Assembly: GCF_004342845.1 (NCBI RefSeq)
Contig: NZ_SLXB01000014.1
Coordinates: 1-64,000, forward strand
Source: Prevotella heparinolytica
GTDB taxonomy: Bacteria; Bacteroidota; Bacteroidia; Bacteroidales; Bacteroidaceae
Direction of reading: 5' to 3'
DNA length: 64,000 bases
The position numbers and the translations under genes are program-made. Each line of letters starts with the position of its first letter. Position 1 is the stretch's first letter. The notes under the pieces were generated by a model. The model saw nothing but the letters and a program-made list of their open reading frames with translations. It was not told the origin of the DNA and did no database searches. This document shows positions 34,209 to 44,025 of this stretch, in pieces.

Positions 34209-36116
34209 CTATTCTTTGATACAGCGTATGGAAAGGGCTTTATAGTACTCTTGCCCGGTGATGTGGGCAGGCTGCCTGATGAATTCATCGCTTTCACCCA
34301 AAAAATATACAGTGTTCTCCGAAAGGGTGTTTCGGGTCTTGTCCCAGCTCCAGAAAGCGGTCATCTTCTGTGCGCTGTAATGTGCTCCTTTATACCACAT
34401 CCCCACCGGAAAAGCGTTGAACCGGGCACGGTTATTTGTCGGCAAGGGTTCTCCGGATATCATTGTTTGCCACTCTCCGGCTTTCAAAACAGAGGCGTCA
34501 TTGCCGAGATACTCCTTTAGTGCTTCCCAGTCTTCGTCCGAAGGAATCTTCCATCCTTCAGGGGCTAATTCTCCTGCCAATATGGCTTCGCCGTTGTAAA
34601 AATAAATGGTAAGTCCGTCCGGTTTGTAATAGCCGGCTTTGTCTTTGCCTAATGCGGTCTGTTGGCTCAGGTTCGTCCCATTTCGGTAGCTTGTGGCACG
34701 TAGTTCTTTTCCCATCCAGTATTGTTTTCCTATCTTGGTGATGGGATACTGGTCTATGATTCCTTTTCTTATGTCCAGCAAGGTATGGCTGGCCACATTC
34801 ACTTTGACGGCATTTTCCGGTTTCCTCAAAGACAACTTATGGGCGGCATCTATGTAAAGTTTATCGACGGAAGCAGTATCTCCTTGAGTGTAAGAGAAAC
34901 CGTGGCCGTATGTGTTCCAACTTATTTTTCCTCCGCAGATGTTGTCGGTGCAATCCATGAGTTGCAATACAATGCCGTTACTTAAATCGGCCTTTTCGTT
35001 TTCTCCCATAGGATAGGCTGTGAGGGCTCTGGAGGTTAGCGTCCCCGATCTAAGATATTCTTGGCAAATTTCTGCCACAGGCATTCCTTCGTGATAGACC
35101 CTGTAAATATTGGATTGTGAAAAAGAGAGTGCCGAGAGATGTATGGCGGTATAGTCGGCCGTGTTGTCGGTCTCAATGGCTTCCACGTTCTCCCAAGCCT
35201 TGATTTGTCCGGCAAATCCATTCAGTATGTTGCTGGTGCTTTGTATGGCAGACACATTGATGGAACATTGCATGTTGCTCCCTATCTTCATGCTTGGTAT
35301 GGCGCAACTGTATAACCGTCCGCTCCATTCAATGATGAAAAAATACTTCCCTTCCTCTATGGCCTGCGGTATGATGATGATTTCCTTTCCCACCAGTTTG
35401 TTGTCTTTCACGCTCCATACTCCGGAGGCTATGATGTCTTTCGTCCCTTCAAGATTGCTGAATGTTCCGTCCTCCAGATTATAGTCGGCGGATGTTTTGA
35501 ACCCGGTGGCTATGATTCGCGGGTTGGCTTTCAACAAGTTATCGGCCTTATTGCCCGTGCCGGGAATGAGCGTGACGGTCAGCTTGGCGAGTTTATGTTG
35601 GAATTCAAGTGCCACTGTCTTGCTTTTACCGGTAATGTTCTTTGCCGTAGCCACTAAGAAATCGCTCTGCGAGCGGCTCTTCTCGTTACTCTGATCGGTC
35701 TGCACCGATACGGGAAGGGTGGAAGTGCCCTCCGGTACACCTTCAGATTGATAAGGATAATAACTGATGAAATTCAGTGGCACATCCCCTTCGGGATAAA
35801 ATACGGTTTTCTTCGGAACGAGCGTAGAGCCTTCGGTATACTCCAAAGGCAGATTGTTGATGTATCGCTTCCCTTTGATGGAACTTGACGAGGTAGTGGC
35901 GATGAGTCCCATTTGGTCTCCTTTTTCAAAAAGGTTACCGGTTACTTTGGTGGTTGCTTTTTTTATCTTGACGGAAAAGGAGATGGGGATAGTTCCTTCT
36001 TCTAATTCCGTCTCTGCATCTTCGCCGATGCTGTTTACACATGCGGTATTGCAAAAAACAATACTGCAAAGCAAGACCGCATTAAGTAATCTTGTTAAAA
36101 AGCTTTGTCTTTTCAT
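34209..36116 (-). CDS. Fimbrillin family lipoprotein with FISUMP C-terminal domain
   Basis: The 635-residue lipoprotein (cysteine near residue 27 in NTAC) has an N-terminal Mfa/FimA-like fimbrillin region (about 40-330) and a C-terminal domain (about 500-635) with APEGWKIPSDEDWEALKEYL, typical of the FISUMP family. Together these suggest a surface adhesin or pilus-associated protein. It has its own promoter at 36149-36156 and no fimbrial partner genes next to it. The C-terminus shares its fold class with the adhesins at 50-55.6 kb but lacks their NNC-biased variable stretch. The start at 36116 is set by the signal peptide. Confidence 0.8.
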   Translation of the reverse strand: MKRQSFLTRLLNAVLLCSIVFCNTACVNSIGEDAETELEEGTIPISFSVKIKKATTKVTGNLFEKGDQMGLIATTSSSSIKGKRYINNLPLEYTEGSTLVPKKTVFYPEGDVPLNFISYYPYQSEGVPEGTSTLPVSVQTDQSNEKSRSQSDFLVATAKNITGKSKTVALEFQHKLAKLTVTLIPGTGNKADNLLKANPRIIATGFKTSADYNLEDGTFSNLEGTKDIIASGVWSVKDNKLVGKEIIIIPQAIEEGKYFFIIEWSGRLYSCAIPSMKIGSNMQCSINVSAIQSTSNILNGFAGQIKAWENVEAIETDNTADYTAIHLSALSFSQSNIYRVYHEGMPVAEICQEYLRSGTLTSRALTAYPMGENEKADLSNGIVLQLMDCTDNICGGKISWNTYGHGFSYTQGDTASVDKLYIDAAHKLSLRKPENAVKVNVASHTLLDIRKGIIDQYPITKIGKQYWMGKELRATSYRNGTNLSQQTALGKDKAGYYKPDGLTIYFYNGEAILAGELAPEGWKIPSDEDWEALKEYLGNDASVLKAGEWQTMISGEPLPTNNRARFNAFPVGMWYKGAHYSAQKMTAFWSWDKTRNTLSENTVYFLGESDEFIRQPAHITGQEYYKALSIRCIKE

Positions 36117-36148
36117 AATATAATCAGATATATTTTGGTAAACAGATG

Positions 36149-36156
36149 CAAATATA
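36149..36156 (-). promoter_or_regulatory. -7 element of the solitary fimbrillin gene
   Basis: TATATTTG on the minus strand fits the consensus and lies 33 bp before the start at 36116. Confidence 0.5.
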
Positions 36157-36287
36157 ATCAAATGTGTTAAAAGAGAAAGCGTAAATCAATAAAATCTTTT
36201 ATAATTTATTTATTACACTTTGTTTTTTATCTAACTTTACACGCTAAAATCATATATAATAACAAGTTAAATCATAGACATCGTTTC

Positions 36288-37205
36288 ATGCCTTTAAATT
36301 TACCCGATAAGCTGCCCGCTATCGAGTTGCTCAAAGAAGAGAATATTTTTGTTATCGACAACTCTCGGGCAACCCAACAAGATATCCGGCCTTTGCGCAT
36401 TGTCATCCTGAACTTGATGCCGTTGAAGATTACAACGGAGACCGATCTGGTACGTTTGCTATCCAACACCCCTCTTCAGGTGGAAATCTCGTTCATGAAG
36501 ATCAAGAGCCATACCCCTAAGAATACCCCGATAGAACATATGAAGGCATTCTATACGGATTTCTACAAGATGCGTGGCGAGAAGTACGACGGTATGATTA
36601 TTACCGGTGCCCCGGTGGAGCAGATGGATTTTGAGAAGGTGTCTTATTGGAATGAGATGACCGAAATATTCGATTGGGCGCGTACGCACGTAACATCCAC
36701 CCTCTATATCTGTTGGGCGGCTCAAGCCGGACTTTACTATCACTACGGTATCCCCAAATATCCTTTGGAAAAGAAAATGTTCGGTATCTTCGAACATCGC
36801 ACCTTACTTCCGTTGCATCCTATCTTCAGAGGATTTGACGATGTGTTCCACGTACCTCACAGCCGCCATACCGAAGTGCGCAGGGAAGACATCCTGAACG
36901 TGCCCGAACTCACTTTGCTTTCCGAATCGAAAGAGGCCGGCGTATATATGGCCGTGGGGCGCGGTGGACGTGAGTTCTTTATAACCGGTCATTCGGAATA
37001 CTCCCCGTTGACGTTGGACACGGAATATCGTCGTGATTTGGCTAAGGGATTGCCCATCGAAGTTCCTTGCAACTATTATGTAGACAACGATCCCGACAAG
37101 GAAGTGCTGGTGCGTTGGCGTGCCCATGCCAATTTGCTGTTCTCCAACTGGCTGAACTACTTCGTATATCAGGAAACTCCATATAATATAGAAGAGATTG
37201 AATAA
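36288..37205 (+). CDS. metA: Homoserine O-acyltransferase, MetA family
   Basis: This 305-residue enzyme activates homoserine by acylation at the start of methionine synthesis. It begins [20 protein letters not shown] and carries the catalytic cysteine at 142 in YICWAAQAG, the same number as in E. coli MetA, and a [10 protein letters not shown] segment near 240. Whether it uses succinyl-CoA or acetyl-CoA cannot be told with certainty by eye. metF is nearby but points the other way. Confidence 0.95.
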   Translation: MPLNLPDKLPAIELLKEENIFVIDNSRATQQDIRPLRIVILNLMPLKITTETDLVRLLSNTPLQVEISFMKIKSHTPKNTPIEHMKAFYTDFYKMRGEKYDGMIITGAPVEQMDFEKVSYWNEMTEIFDWARTHVTSTLYICWAAQAGLYYHYGIPKYPLEKKMFGIFEHRTLLPLHPIFRGFDDVFHVPHSRHTEVRREDILNVPELTLLSESKEAGVYMAVGRGGREFFITGHSEYSPLTLDTEYRRDLAKGLPIEVPCNYYVDNDPDKEVLVRWRAHANLLFSNWLNYFVYQETPYNIEEIE

Positions 37206-37261
37206 TACCGGCAGTGCCGGAGGAGAATACCGGATTTCCTCCGCTCTTGTAGCTGAATAGT

Positions 37262-39115
37262 ATGGTTAAACAGAGAAAAATAGAGTTGCTGGCTCCGGCA
37301 AAGAATCTGGAGTGTGGCATTGAGGCGGTCAACCACGGGGCGGATGCGGTGTATATCGGTGCGCCTAAGTTCGGTGCCCGTGCTGCGGCAGTCAATTCGT
37401 TGGAAGACATTGCGGCATTGGTGGCGTATGCCCATTTGTACAATGTTCGTATATACGTCACGGTCAATACCATTCTGAAAGAAGAAGAACTGGAGGAGAC
37501 GGAAAAGATGATTTGGGCCTTATATCGTCTGGGGGTAGATGCCTTGATTGTGCAGGACATGGGTATCACCCGGTTGAATCTGCCTCCTTTGCCTCTTCAT
37601 GCAAGCACGCAGATGGACAACCGCACTCCTGAGAAAGTACGCTTCCTGGCCGAAGCAGGTTTTCGTCAGGTGGTGTTGGCGCGCGAACTTTCTTTGCGCG
37701 AGATAGGGCAGATTCATGCTGCTTGTCCTACGGTGCCGCTCGAGGTGTTTGTGCATGGAGCATTGTGTGTGAGTTATAGCGGGCAATGCTATGTCAGTCA
37801 AGCCTGTTTCGGACGCAGCGCCAATCGCGGAGAGTGTGCACAGTTTTGTCGGTTGCCATTCAGCCTGCAAGATGCGGACGGGAAAACCATTGTGCGCGAC
37901 AAGCACTTGCTCTCCTTGAAAGACCTGAACCAAAGCGAGGTGTTGGAGAGCCTGCTGGATGCCGGCGTCACTTCCCTGAAGATTGAAGGACGCTTGAAAG
38001 ACGTCACTTATGTGAAGAATGTGACGGCTGCTTACCGCCAAAAACTGGATGCTGTCTTTGCACGCCGTCAAGAATATGTCCGTGCTTCTTCGGGTACGTG
38101 CCGTTTTGATTTTAAGCCCCAATTGGATAAGAGTTTCAGTCGCGGTTTTACCCATTATTTCCTGTACGAGCGCGAGCAAGGCATTGCTTCGTTCGATACT
38201 CCGAAGTCGTTGGGTGAAGAGATGGGAACCCTGAAGGAACTGCGTGGCAATTACCTCACGGTGGCCGGGGTAAAACCCTTCCATAATGGGGATGGAGTCT
38301 GCTTTTTGGACGAACAGGGGCGTTTGCAGGGCTTTCGCATCAACCGGGTGGATGGCAACAAGCTTTATCCGGCGGGAGAGATGCCCCGCATCAAACCGCG
38401 TACTCCTCTTTACCGCAATTTCGATCAGGAATTCGAGCGTCTGCTCACCCACAAGTCGTCCGAGCGCAAGATACGTGTCGGCTGGGAATTGGCCGATACG
38501 GCTTTTGGCTTCAGCCTGACCCTTGCCGACGAGGACGACAATCGGGTGACGCTCTCTTTCCCTTACTCGAAGGAAGAGGCGCGTACCCCGCAGGCAGATA
38601 ATTTGCGCACCCAACTCGCCAAGTTGGGCAATACGCCGTTCGAGGTGGGTGGTGGCCTTTCCGATGACGCTTCGGGCATTGACCTGAACCTTTCACACAA
38701 CTGGTTCTTGCCGGCTTCTGTGGTGGCTGACTGGCGGCGTCAGGCTGTGGACAAACTGGTGTCGGTGCGCCGCATCAACTACCGGCGCGAGACGGCCGTA
38801 TGGAAGCCGACCAAGCATGCGTTCCCGACAACATCGCTGACCTATTTGGGCAATGTGATGAACAGTGCCGCCCGTAGCTTTTATCTGGCTCATGGTGTCT
38901 CTTCCGTGGCTCCCGCCTACGAAGCACAGGCCGTTCCGGATGCTGCGCTCATGTTCTGCAAGCATTGCCTGCGTTTCAGCATGGGGTGGTGTCCTACCCA
39001 CCAGAAAGGACGCTCGCCTTATCGCGAACCCTATTATTTGGTGGGGACGGATGGCAAACGGTTCAAGTTGGCTTTCGATTGTAAGAACTGCCAAATGAAG
39101 GTCTATGCGGAGTAG
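37262..39115 (+). CDS. Peptidase U32 family protein
   Basis: The 617-residue protein starts IELLAPAKNLECGIEAVNHGADAVYIG and holds the U32 signature region FVHGALCVSYSGQCYVSQ near residue 165, then conserved cysteines in ANRGECAQFCR. The C-terminal region matches long U32 proteins with a DUF3656-like domain. Members of this family include RlhA and TrhP, which hydroxylate RNA and probably use a metal or Fe-S site rather than acting as peptidases, so the peptidase name may mislead. It starts 56 bp after metA. Confidence 0.9.
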   Translation: MVKQRKIELLAPAKNLECGIEAVNHGADAVYIGAPKFGARAAAVNSLEDIAALVAYAHLYNVRIYVTVNTILKEEELEETEKMIWALYRLGVDALIVQDMGITRLNLPPLPLHASTQMDNRTPEKVRFLAEAGFRQVVLARELSLREIGQIHAACPTVPLEVFVHGALCVSYSGQCYVSQACFGRSANRGECAQFCRLPFSLQDADGKTIVRDKHLLSLKDLNQSEVLESLLDAGVTSLKIEGRLKDVTYVKNVTAAYRQKLDAVFARRQEYVRASSGTCRFDFKPQLDKSFSRGFTHYFLYEREQGIASFDTPKSLGEEMGTLKELRGNYLTVAGVKPFHNGDGVCFLDEQGRLQGFRINRVDGNKLYPAGEMPRIKPRTPLYRNFDQEFERLLTHKSSERKIRVGWELADTAFGFSLTLADEDDNRVTLSFPYSKEEARTPQADNLRTQLAKLGNTPFEVGGGLSDDASGIDLNLSHNWFLPASVVADWRRQAVDKLVSVRRINYRRETAVWKPTKHAFPTTSLTYLGNVMNSAARSFYLAHGVSSVAPAYEAQAVPDAALMFCKHCLRFSMGWCPTHQKGRSPYREPYYLVGTDGKRFKLAFDCKNCQMKVYAE

Positions 39116-39185
39116 GGAAGGGACATATCAGGAAGGGCGATGCCTCGACCGGGTGCACGGTGCGGAGAGAAGCTTGCGCAGGGCG

Positions 39186-40142
39186 ATGGTTCGGGTGTTC
39201 TTGCTGTTCTTCTCTTTGATGGCGGCCTCTTGCCACTATTCCCGTCCGAATCTGGAGGATGAGAGCCTGAGCGCAGATACCCGCGACTCGCTGGCCTACC
39301 TCTTTGAGCGTCACTACACTTGGAATACAAATCTGGAAGTGCGGGCCGACTCCGTCAATCTGGCTTGCTTGCCGGTGAAGGATTGTTACAACATGCTGCA
39401 TAAGGGCGATAGGGTGGTGGTGGCAGAGTTCGCTGTCCATCCGACGGATAGTGTGGATAGCATCTGGGTGAAGCTGGCTCACTCGCAGGAGATTCAGGGC
39501 TGGTTGCGAGAGTCGGAAATGATGCGTGCATTTGTTCCCACCGACAGCATTTCGCAGGCTATTTATCTTTTCAGTGATACCCATGCCTCTTATTTCATAG
39601 CTGTTTTTGCCCTGTTTGTGCTGGTCTGGCTTTTCCGTACTTTTCGGCGTAAGCAGCTCAAGCTGGTTTACTTCAATGATATAGACAGTGTCTATCCGTT
39701 GCTGCTTTGTTTATTGATGGCATTCAGTGCCACGGTCTATGAGTCCATGCAGGTCTTTGTGCCCGAAACATGGCAGCATTTCTATTTCAATCCCACCTTG
39801 TCTCCTTTCAAGGTGCCCTTCATCCTTTCTGTTTTTCTGATGAGCATTTGGCTGTTCATCGTGGTGCTACTGGCTGTTCTGGATGATTTGTTCCGCCAAC
39901 TCTCTCCGTCGGTGGCCGTATTCTATCTGTTGGGATTGGCTTCGTGCTGCATCTTCTGTTATTTCTTCTTTATTCTGGCTACACATATTTATATAGGCTA
40001 TCTGTTTCTGGCAGCTTTCGTGTGGGTGTTTTTCAAGAAACTGCGTTTGTCGTTGGCCGCTTCGCGCTACCGTTGCGGCAAGTGCGGACAGAAGATCCGG
40101 GAGAAAGGCATCTGTCCGCACTGTGGTGTTATGAATGAATAG
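39186..40142 (+). CDS. Zinc-ribbon membrane protein of unknown function
   Basis: The 318-residue protein has an N-terminal signal with a lipobox-like MAASC (about residue 15), an extracytoplasmic domain of about 110 residues resembling SH3-like repeats (DRVVVAEF and QGWLRESEM), four or five membrane segments (about 135-290), and a C-terminal zinc ribbon CGKCGQKIREKGICPHCG. A longer frame back to 39105 overlaps the U32 stop; the start at 39186 gives a proper signal peptide. The function is unknown. Confidence 0.75.
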   Translation: MVRVFLLFFSLMAASCHYSRPNLEDESLSADTRDSLAYLFERHYTWNTNLEVRADSVNLACLPVKDCYNMLHKGDRVVVAEFAVHPTDSVDSIWVKLAHSQEIQGWLRESEMMRAFVPTDSISQAIYLFSDTHASYFIAVFALFVLVWLFRTFRRKQLKLVYFNDIDSVYPLLLCLLMAFSATVYESMQVFVPETWQHFYFNPTLSPFKVPFILSVFLMSIWLFIVVLLAVLDDLFRQLSPSVAVFYLLGLASCCIFCYFFFILATHIYIGYLFLAAFVWVFFKKLRLSLAASRYRCGKCGQKIREKGICPHCGVMNE

Positions 40143-40144
40143 GA

Positions 40145-42589
40145 TTAGAAGCGGCATCGTAGTTCCACTCCTGCCTGGATGGGGCTTCCTTTTTGTTGCA
40201 GTCCGTTACCCATGCTTTCAAAGTAGAAGGCTGTATAGTCTCTGTTCAGGGCATTGCGCACCCAGAAGTCTATCTGTCCGTTGCCTTTCTGGAAACTGAC
40301 GCGTCCGTTCAGTGTGCCGTAAAAGGCTTGGCTCGCTGTATTTGCTTCGTTCCAGTAGATGCGTCCTGCTCCGGTGTAGTTGGCGTTCAGCCGGATGCGG
40401 TCCAATAAGCATCCCGGATTGATGCGGAAGATATACTGTCCGCCTATGTTCATCGTATGCTTGGGTACGAACGGGGCATAATTGCCGTTATAGCTGATTG
40501 TCTGAAGGTTACTGTTCACGGTGGTATAGTCCTTGAATGTGGCATACGTATATCCATAGCCGGCGTTCAGTGTAAGCTCCGTGGTGACGGCAACGGCCAG
40601 TGACGCTTCCGCTCCGAGGCTGCGGCTCTTTCCGGCGTTCACTGTCTCACGTCCCAATCCGCTTTGGGCAAAGTGGGATATCTGTTGGTCTTTGGTGTCC
40701 ATCAGGAAGAAAGAGGCGTCTGCCTGCAAGCGTCCGCCTGCAAGGTTCAGGTGCGTACCTATTTCATAGTTCCATGTCTGTTCGGGTTTATAGATCACGG
40801 CTGTCTGTACATCGGGCTTCCGGCCTCCGGCAGGCATGTTTTTGTTTACCGGTTCTTTGTAGTTATCGGGAACTCCGGGCAGGATGGCTTCTTTGGTCTG
40901 TTGCATCATGTCGCTTCTCAGGCTGCTTTGCAGCAAGTCCGAAAACATCTGTATGTTGTATCCGCCCGAACGATACCCCTTGCTCACGGTGGCATATACA
41001 TTGCCTTTATTCTCTTTGAAGTCATATTGCAAGGCTATCTTCGGCAGCAGTTGCAAGTAATCTTTGTCGAGAGAACCTTTATAGCCTGACACGACGGTCA
41101 TCGGTGTTTCGGGCATCATGGCAATCTCTCTGACTACGGTTTCGCCCCTCTTCATTTTTCCTTGGATGGCCACGGTGTAGTCCATCGAAGTGCCTGATTG
41201 GTAGGCCAGTTTCATCCGTTCATAATCCAAACGCAATCCGGCAGTGAGCGAAAGCCCGCTGATTCCGAACAAGTCTTTGAAAGTAGATTGATGGAAGATG
41301 GCTCCGTTCATCAAAGGAGTATCGAAATCGCCGTTGATGTGCATCAAGGGACTTGTTATGTTCAGAGAGGGCAAGATGCCCATGCTCATACCCTGTCCCA
41401 TAGGCACGTCGATCGAAGGTATTACCGCTCCGAGCATTCTTTTTAACATCCTCATTCCGTCTTGGCCGAAGTTCACCGGTCCTGCCGTACGCAACCACTG
41501 GTAGAAGCCGAAGGCTCCCGTTGTCCATTGCCAACGGCGTCCGGGTTTCGATTTGAGAACAATCTCTTCGCTGAGGGCGTTCATCTTCTGTTTCTGTTCG
41601 ATGTTGAAGATGGCCGAGGGCGTAAAGTCCTGATCCATGAACATGCGGTCTTTCAGAAACTGGTAGCCGGTGACGGCACTCAGGATGAAGTTACGGGCCT
41701 GGTATTCCAAGTTCAATCCTGCATTCAGCAGGTTGCGATAGTAGCTGCTCCGTTCGTTGTTGGCTATTTTCCCGATGTAGGGCTTCAGTACCTCACTTTG
41801 TTTTCCGGCGTTCAGGCTTCCCATGTAGTAATAAGGATATCCGTTCTGGTCGCTATATTCGTAGCTTACGTTCAGGTCAATCTTCCAGTTCTCGGAAGGG
41901 AGGCAGATGGCGCGCATGCGTCCGCCTGCCGCCTGTCCTCGGTCGGCTTTCTCGTTGCGTGCACTGTTGTGGAAGAACCCACCCTGATAGTCGTAGAACC
42001 CTCCGGCCGAGAAGGCGAACCGTTCAGAGATGCGGTGATAGTGGGTGATGGAAGTGTTGTAGGCATTGTGCGTGCTTGCTCCCATGCGGAAGTCCGTGCC
42101 CTGATAGGAGAAGGGCGATTTGGTGTGTACCTTGATGAGGCCACCCATGGCGTTGCGGCCGTAGAGTGTGCCTTGCGGTCCGCGCAGCACATCGATGCGT
42201 TCCACGTCTGCATAGCTGAAGTCGAATGCCGACTTGTCTATGTAGGGTATATTGTCCACATAGAGGCCTACCGATGGAGTATTGATGCGCGAGCCTATTC
42301 CGCGGATATAGACGGCAGAGGTCAGTCGCGAGCCGTAGTCGGGAATAAACATATTGGGTACAAGCCCTGTCAGGCTCTTGATGGACCTTACTTGTGCGTT
42401 TTGCATGTCCTGTTGCGAAAGCAGGGTCATGGAGGTAGGCTGCTCACGCAGTTTGCGGGTTTCCTTGGGTGCCGCAATCACCAGCACCTCTTCTACATCT
42501 ACCACTTTCAGCGTATCCAGCTCGTCGGCCGATACGATGCCGGCGGTGAGCAGCGCAAGGAATGAAATAAATAATCTGTATCTGTTCAT
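40145..42589 (-). CDS. TonB-dependent receptor
   Basis: This 814-residue outer-membrane protein has a signal peptide (about 1-20), a plug domain with RGIGSRINTPSVGLYVDN and RIDVLRGPQGTLYGRNAMGG, and a 22-strand-type barrel ending in Phe. A segment near the mature N terminus, DTLKVVDVEEVLVI, is a possible TonB box. The absence of a SusC-type carboxypeptidase-like extension and of a SusD partner points to an iron-siderophore or small-molecule receptor rather than a glycan importer. The substrate is unknown. It ends 2 bp from the convergent zinc-ribbon gene. Confidence 0.93.
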   Translation of the reverse strand: MNRYRLFISFLALLTAGIVSADELDTLKVVDVEEVLVIAAPKETRKLREQPTSMTLLSQQDMQNAQVRSIKSLTGLVPNMFIPDYGSRLTSAVYIRGIGSRINTPSVGLYVDNIPYIDKSAFDFSYADVERIDVLRGPQGTLYGRNAMGGLIKVHTKSPFSYQGTDFRMGASTHNAYNTSITHYHRISERFAFSAGGFYDYQGGFFHNSARNEKADRGQAAGGRMRAICLPSENWKIDLNVSYEYSDQNGYPYYYMGSLNAGKQSEVLKPYIGKIANNERSSYYRNLLNAGLNLEYQARNFILSAVTGYQFLKDRMFMDQDFTPSAIFNIEQKQKMNALSEEIVLKSKPGRRWQWTTGAFGFYQWLRTAGPVNFGQDGMRMLKRMLGAVIPSIDVPMGQGMSMGILPSLNITSPLMHINGDFDTPLMNGAIFHQSTFKDLFGISGLSLTAGLRLDYERMKLAYQSGTSMDYTVAIQGKMKRGETVVREIAMMPETPMTVVSGYKGSLDKDYLQLLPKIALQYDFKENKGNVYATVSKGYRSGGYNIQMFSDLLQSSLRSDMMQQTKEAILPGVPDNYKEPVNKNMPAGGRKPDVQTAVIYKPEQTWNYEIGTHLNLAGGRLQADASFFLMDTKDQQISHFAQSGLGRETVNAGKSRSLGAEASLAVAVTTELTLNAGYGYTYATFKDYTTVNSNLQTISYNGNYAPFVPKHTMNIGGQYIFRINPGCLLDRIRLNANYTGAGRIYWNEANTASQAFYGTLNGRVSFQKGNGQIDFWVRNALNRDYTAFYFESMGNGLQQKGSPIQAGVELRCRF

Positions 42590-42883
42590 AAGTCATTATA
42601 ATTTTGGTTGCAAAGTAACGGCTATTTGCCGGGATGTGCAATCCTCATTTATTAGGATAAGTTCGCTATTTTCAGAATCATGTTGACCGAGTGCCATTGC
42701 ACTAAATCCTGTTCAATGACGGGCTTCTTTTCTTGTTTAAGGGTTACATCTTATTTTTGTATGCGCATTATCAATTCTATAAATCCATTACGCATATGTT
42801 CAGTATTCTATCTTATTTCAAAAGGCAGGATGGGCACCAAAGAGTAAGTCCCGTTAGCAAAAGAGACAAGGAAAAGAAAGTAA

Positions 42884-43435
42884 GTAAAGAAAGTAAAAGG
42901 GCAAAGCACCTCGCCCTTGCTTTCGGAGTTTGTCTATGCGGCGGCCCGTGGCGTAAGCCCCTTCACTGCCCAGAACTACCGCACGGCGGTGCGCTCGTTC
43001 ATCCGCTTCAACGGCGGCAGGGACGTGCCGCTCTCCTCGCTGAATGCCGATGCCGTGCGCTGCTACGAACGCTGGCTTCACGGCCGGGGCGTGTGCCCCA
43101 ATACCTCCTCCTGCTACATGAGCTCCCTGCGCGCCATCTACAACAAGGCGGCCGCAAAGCGCCTCGTGAAGGACAAGGCACCGTTCAAGGGCGTGTTTAC
43201 GGGCAACGAGCGCACAGTCAAGTGAAGCATCGGGGCGGAGGAGATGCGCAGGCTGGTACTCTGCTTCCTCACCACTCCCTGCGGGGAAGAGGCCGGGCGT
43301 AGAGCTGCCGGTCATCTCCAAGGGGCTGGGGCACACCGACACCGAGACTACGCTCATATACATCGAAGGGATAAAGGGCGAACGGCTGGCGGAAGGCAAC
43401 CGTGAACTGCTGGAAAGGATTTCCGGGTGTTTTTT
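42884..43435 (+). pseudogene. Broken tyrosine recombinase (integrase) remnant
   Basis: A SAM-like core-binding domain is readable from about 42884 (FVYAAARGVSPFTAQNY, then NTSSCYMSSLRAIYNKA) to a TGA at 43223-43225, after which the same frame continues with SIGAEEMRRL. Near 43299 a different frame carries the C-terminal end, VISKGLGHTDTETTLIYIEG, with the catalytic Tyr retained. The middle of the catalytic domain, including the Arg-Lys-His-x-x-Arg part, is missing (about 130 or more residues). Start codon, frame and catalytic core are all lost, so it is inactive. Bacteroidetes integrases of this kind often sit beside variable surface loci or mobile elements. Confidence 0.85.
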
Positions 43436-43454
43436 TTCTCAAAGAAATTATCTT

Positions 43455-43775
43455 TCAGCCATATCCCTCCTCCGCGGACAGAACGGCCGCGCCTTCAGTG
43501 CCCCCGATTTCGGGGGAACTCTTGAGGAGGGGTTATGCTATTATATGCTATGCTATGTGTACCAAATGTTACATTTATGACGCTTGACTTTTCAGAATCA
43601 TGTTTCATCAGAGCGTTATTTTGTAAAGAATTAATATCAATCGATTATCAAGTGACACCCCTTGCGAGAGATACCTGTAGGCGGGCCTCGGTGGGGATAT
43701 ATCTCCACCGTGCCGGATGTATATGCGGAGTGTGCTGCATCTATAGTTCCAGCATGGAGAATCTATATAGCGAGT
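43455..43775 (+). repeat. Dispersed intergenic element, copy B
   Basis: This is a direct copy of the element at 3339-3685. It has CCCTCCTC...GAGGAGGGG arms around a perfect CCCCCG/CGGGGG hairpin (43501-43516), an ATGCT-like microsatellite, one AAATGTTACATTT palindrome (43564-43576), the GAGAGATACCTGTAGGC block and four TATA-centred units with centres at 43699.5, 43721.5, 43743.5 and 43765.5, exactly 22 bp apart. The first unit is a 20-bp near-palindrome (43690-43709). It begins about 20 bp after the readable end of the integrase remnant and occupies most of the 590-bp gene-free stretch before 44026. Confidence 0.8.
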
Positions 43776-43975
43776 TGGGGCAGGGAGAAGGAAACGATAA
43801 GGGGTAAATATTTTTCCTCCTGAAAAAAGTGTCTGCCACAGAACAAATTTCCGCTTGGACTTTGCGAGCATAGCGGTAAGCGTTTAAATGTTATGTATGT
43901 TCTGTTTAACAAATGTTCTTTAGCTCATCATTGACCGTTTCTATAATCGCCATATTGCTAATAATCAAAAAAGAG

Positions 43976-44007
43976 TTTGTAGAATTATATCGAACTCATT
44001 ATTTTTG
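43976..44007 (+). promoter_or_regulatory. Promoter of the TPR/AraC regulator
   Basis: TTTG (43976-43979) and TATTTTTG (44000-44007) are spaced by exactly 20 bp, an ideal Bacteroidetes promoter. The ATG follows 18 bp later. Confidence 0.8.
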
Positions 44008-44025
44008 CAGTCATTTTAGATAATT

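Noticed and set aside
34209..34500. A third DGR-like variable region in the solitary fimbrillin's C-terminus
   Set aside because: The codons do not show the run of NNC positions between constant residues, and there is no paralogue in the window to compare with.
36117..36287. Methionine-related riboswitch upstream of metA
   Set aside because: The region is AT-rich with no stable conserved stems; only promoter-like sequences are seen.
40145..42589. SusC-like glycan importer
   Set aside because: The protein is short (814 residues), lacks the N-terminal carboxypeptidase-like domain typical of SusC, and no SusD gene is next to it; a general TonB-dependent receptor fits better.
43402..43587. A 61-codon gene after the integrase
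   Set aside because: It is the C-terminal end of the broken integrase running on into the dispersed element's hairpin and microsatellite.
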